Source: Chaenocephalus aceratus (Eukaryota; Chordata; Actinopteri; Perciformes; Channichthyidae). From it: a stretch of 64,000 nucleotides of DNA. The notes under the pieces are model-generated. The model saw only the letters and a list, made by a program, of their open reading frames with translations. It searched no databases and was not told the DNA's origin. Each line of letters opens with the position of its first letter. Position 1 is the first letter of the stretch. The position numbers were made by a program, and so were the translations under genes. This document shows, one piece after another, positions 62,354 to 64,000 of the stretch. The stretch covers positions 36,545,691 through 36,609,690 of the forward strand of contig CM043787.1 in NCBI GenBank assembly GCA_023974075.1, read 5' to 3'.

Positions 62354-63409
62354 GGCTGAAGTCGAATAGTCCATTTAGCTTAGGAACCTTCCTAAAGGAG
62401 TGAAATTACCCGGAAGTCCCTCAGTAGCAGCCATGATAAGTGCTGTTCGAATTCTCTAGAATGATGAGAATGATAGGAAAGGAGGTTTCAAACTTCCTTT
62501 ATAACCTCCTTTAGCTTAGGAACCACTGGACCTCCCTAACCGACAGGAGAAGCGAAAATGCTGCCCCATAATGCCTTGCAGCCGCAGCATCTGCCGTCAC
62601 TCAACAGTCGGCCGTTCACGGAAACAACCGATTATGACCGAGAAATGATATCATGAAAGTTACGGTGCTTATTAAGCATTTTAAAACATAGGTGGTAATT
62701 TGCCAAAGTGCTTTGTTTTGAACGTTCATCAGTATTATACTCAAAAAGAGAAATATGAACGCTAGTTTTCACTGAAATGATCAAATAAAGTCAACATTTC
62801 AGTCTTTACTGAGCTGTGTGGGGTTTGTTCAACTTTTAAAAGATGTTTGAATGGTGATATACACAGTGATAGATGTTAAGGACTAACGTTTATAATAAAT
62901 ACATTTGTATTGATTTTAAGACCTTTAGTTCATACAATCATACGTATTGGGATCATTGGTGTTAATGTGGACCGGAGGGAGAGGGTGACGAGCAGAAGTT
63001 TCACTTTCCTTTTTTATTTCAATTCCAACTTTGGTCCTGAAGAATATGTTTCTCTGTTGTCCACGTTCATAAAGCAAAGCAGCAGCATCAGAGCACGGTG
63101 CAGAGTCTCTAGATGAGTCCGTCGTTCTTATTAAACATCCATGTTGTAGTCCGCTATATAGAAAACTGTAGTTTCCATAGTTTCCCCACAGCAGCAGACG
63201 CACACAATGACGTCCGCTGGCGCATCATAAACACGTCGGATAGTGAAAGTGCATTCGGATTCTCTAAAGTACCGCAGTCTCTTCTCCTAAGTCCTTTTGA
63301 ATTCTCCTATCCACTATCCCTTAACCCCGTGACGTTTCACTCAGAGGTCAAGGAATAGACGATAGGGTTAGAACTTAGGAGCTGATCTTTGGACTATTCG
63401 ACTGCAGCC
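62354..63409. mobile_element. Non-autonomous DNA transposon-like element (1.06 kb), family unassigned
   Basis: Ends GGCTGAAGTCGAATAGTCCA on the left and, as reverse complement, GGCTGCAGTCGAATAGTCCA on the right: 20 bp with one mismatch. A possible 3-bp duplication TGG flanks it (62351-62353 and 63410-63412), too short to be sure. TTTAGCTTAGGAACC occurs twice near the left end (62374-62388 and 62510-62524). No transposase frame. GGACTATTC is repeated just outside the right end (63412-63420), so the exact boundary could differ. Confidence 0.7.
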
Positions 63410-63412
63410 TGG

Positions 63413-64000
63413 GACTATTCACTAAGTGGAGCCACATTGATGAGTCATGGTCTTCTCTCTCCTATTTGCACTCCTCGCATGCGGGTGATCTTCCTGTCCA
63501 CCCGCTGTGTGTCTGTTTCTTCACTTTCCTGATCTTCTACCATCTTCTCTCACCTCCTCACCTCTCGCACCTATAGTCCCAAACCTTTATCACAGCATTT
63601 CCCCTACCCATCGTTCACCCGTCCCCCCCCCTCTTACTCTTACACACCCACCTCCCTCTGTGAGTTATTACACCAACTCTTCTGGTATCAGTTCCATGTG
63701 GAATCTGCCTCGGAAAGACGTTTCCTACTGGACTGCACTATCAAGAGGACGGAGAGAAATGTTTGCTCAGATCAAAAAAGAGACTGAAAATAGACAGATG
63801 GATATCTCGCTAGATAAATAGTTGTACAGTGTTGTCTATTGCTCCAGCCCAATTCCACTAAGATCATTGAAGTCATTCAGTTGTTTCATTAAGACTAAGA
63901 CACAGACTGGCTGATAGAACGATCGGCAAAAGACAGACAAGGAAGGAGAGGTTGAAAAAACAGGCCATATATAACATTTACAAGGGGATTAGTGTACACT
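63413..64000. other. Unique sequence; pyrimidine-rich, then ordinary
   Basis: Pyrimidine-rich at 63440-63660. An open plus frame ends at 63821 with a Lys/Arg/Glu-rich tail after an acceptor-like TGGTATCAG, but no domain is recognised. Confidence 0.35.

Noticed and set aside
63507..63821. Coding exon ending in a basic/acidic tail
   Set aside because: The first two thirds are translated pyrimidine-rich DNA. The last third has an acceptor-like site but no recognisable protein and no partner exon.

Overview
The window looks like a gene-poor piece of a teleost fish chromosome. Three things point that way: the extreme density of long (CA)n/(GT)n microsatellites, the mix of transposon families (an L2-like LINE with an esterase ORF1, a DIRS tyrosine-recombinase retrotransposon, hAT and Harbinger-like DNA elements, a tRNA-derived SINE), and otherwise CpG-depleted, moderately AT-rich unique DNA. 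It contains no complete host protein-coding gene, rRNA or tRNA. Most open frames are Thr-His or Cys-Val translations of microsatellites. The best host-gene candidate is one 130-bp exon-like block on the minus strand (23183-23312). A CpG-rich block at 9455-10470 could be a promoter. Both are weak calls.

Layout. 1-17.8 kb: unique DNA broken by many CA/GT arrays, a 100-N assembly gap (12847-12946) inside a CA-rich stretch, two CpG-rich blocks and degenerate DNA-transposon pieces. 17.8-23 kb: a 247-bp segment present twice (17856-18845 and 22699-22945), the first copy split by a 730-bp hAT-type element with an 8-bp target duplication, and between them a 982-bp Harbinger-like element. 25.36-32.0 kb: a DIRS-type retrotransposon on the minus strand with both ends intact (137-bp inverted terminal repeats, an internal complementary region, AAC/GTT triplets at both ends and at the internal junction). 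Its Gag, RT, RNase H and recombinase reading frames are decayed, and its 3.6-kb leader is made of tandem arrays. 32.7-38.2 kb: a near full-length but dead L2-like LINE on the minus strand, with a nested SINE fragment. 38.7-39.35 kb: the 5' end of a hAT element. 39.4-47.5 kb: unique DNA with microsatellites. 47.56-50.34 kb: a second, 5'-truncated LINE copy on the plus strand. 50.6-51.0 kb: a 391-bp hAT MITE. 51-64 kb: unique DNA, a 267-bp pure CA array, a tandem SINE dimer (57841-58286), a large GT/GTGC array, and a 1.06-kb TIR element (62354-63409).

How the parts relate. The SINE 3' tail resembles the LINE 3' tail, which suggests the LINE machinery moved the SINE; one SINE fragment lies inside LINE copy 1. 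Comparing the two LINE copies locates the frame-breaking lesions of each. The most unusual structure is in the DIRS element: the palindromic core found at its 3' terminus and at its internal circle-junction region (TAGTTAC, 4-bp spacer, GTAACTA) is also tandemly amplified about 12 times at 46-bp spacing in its leader.
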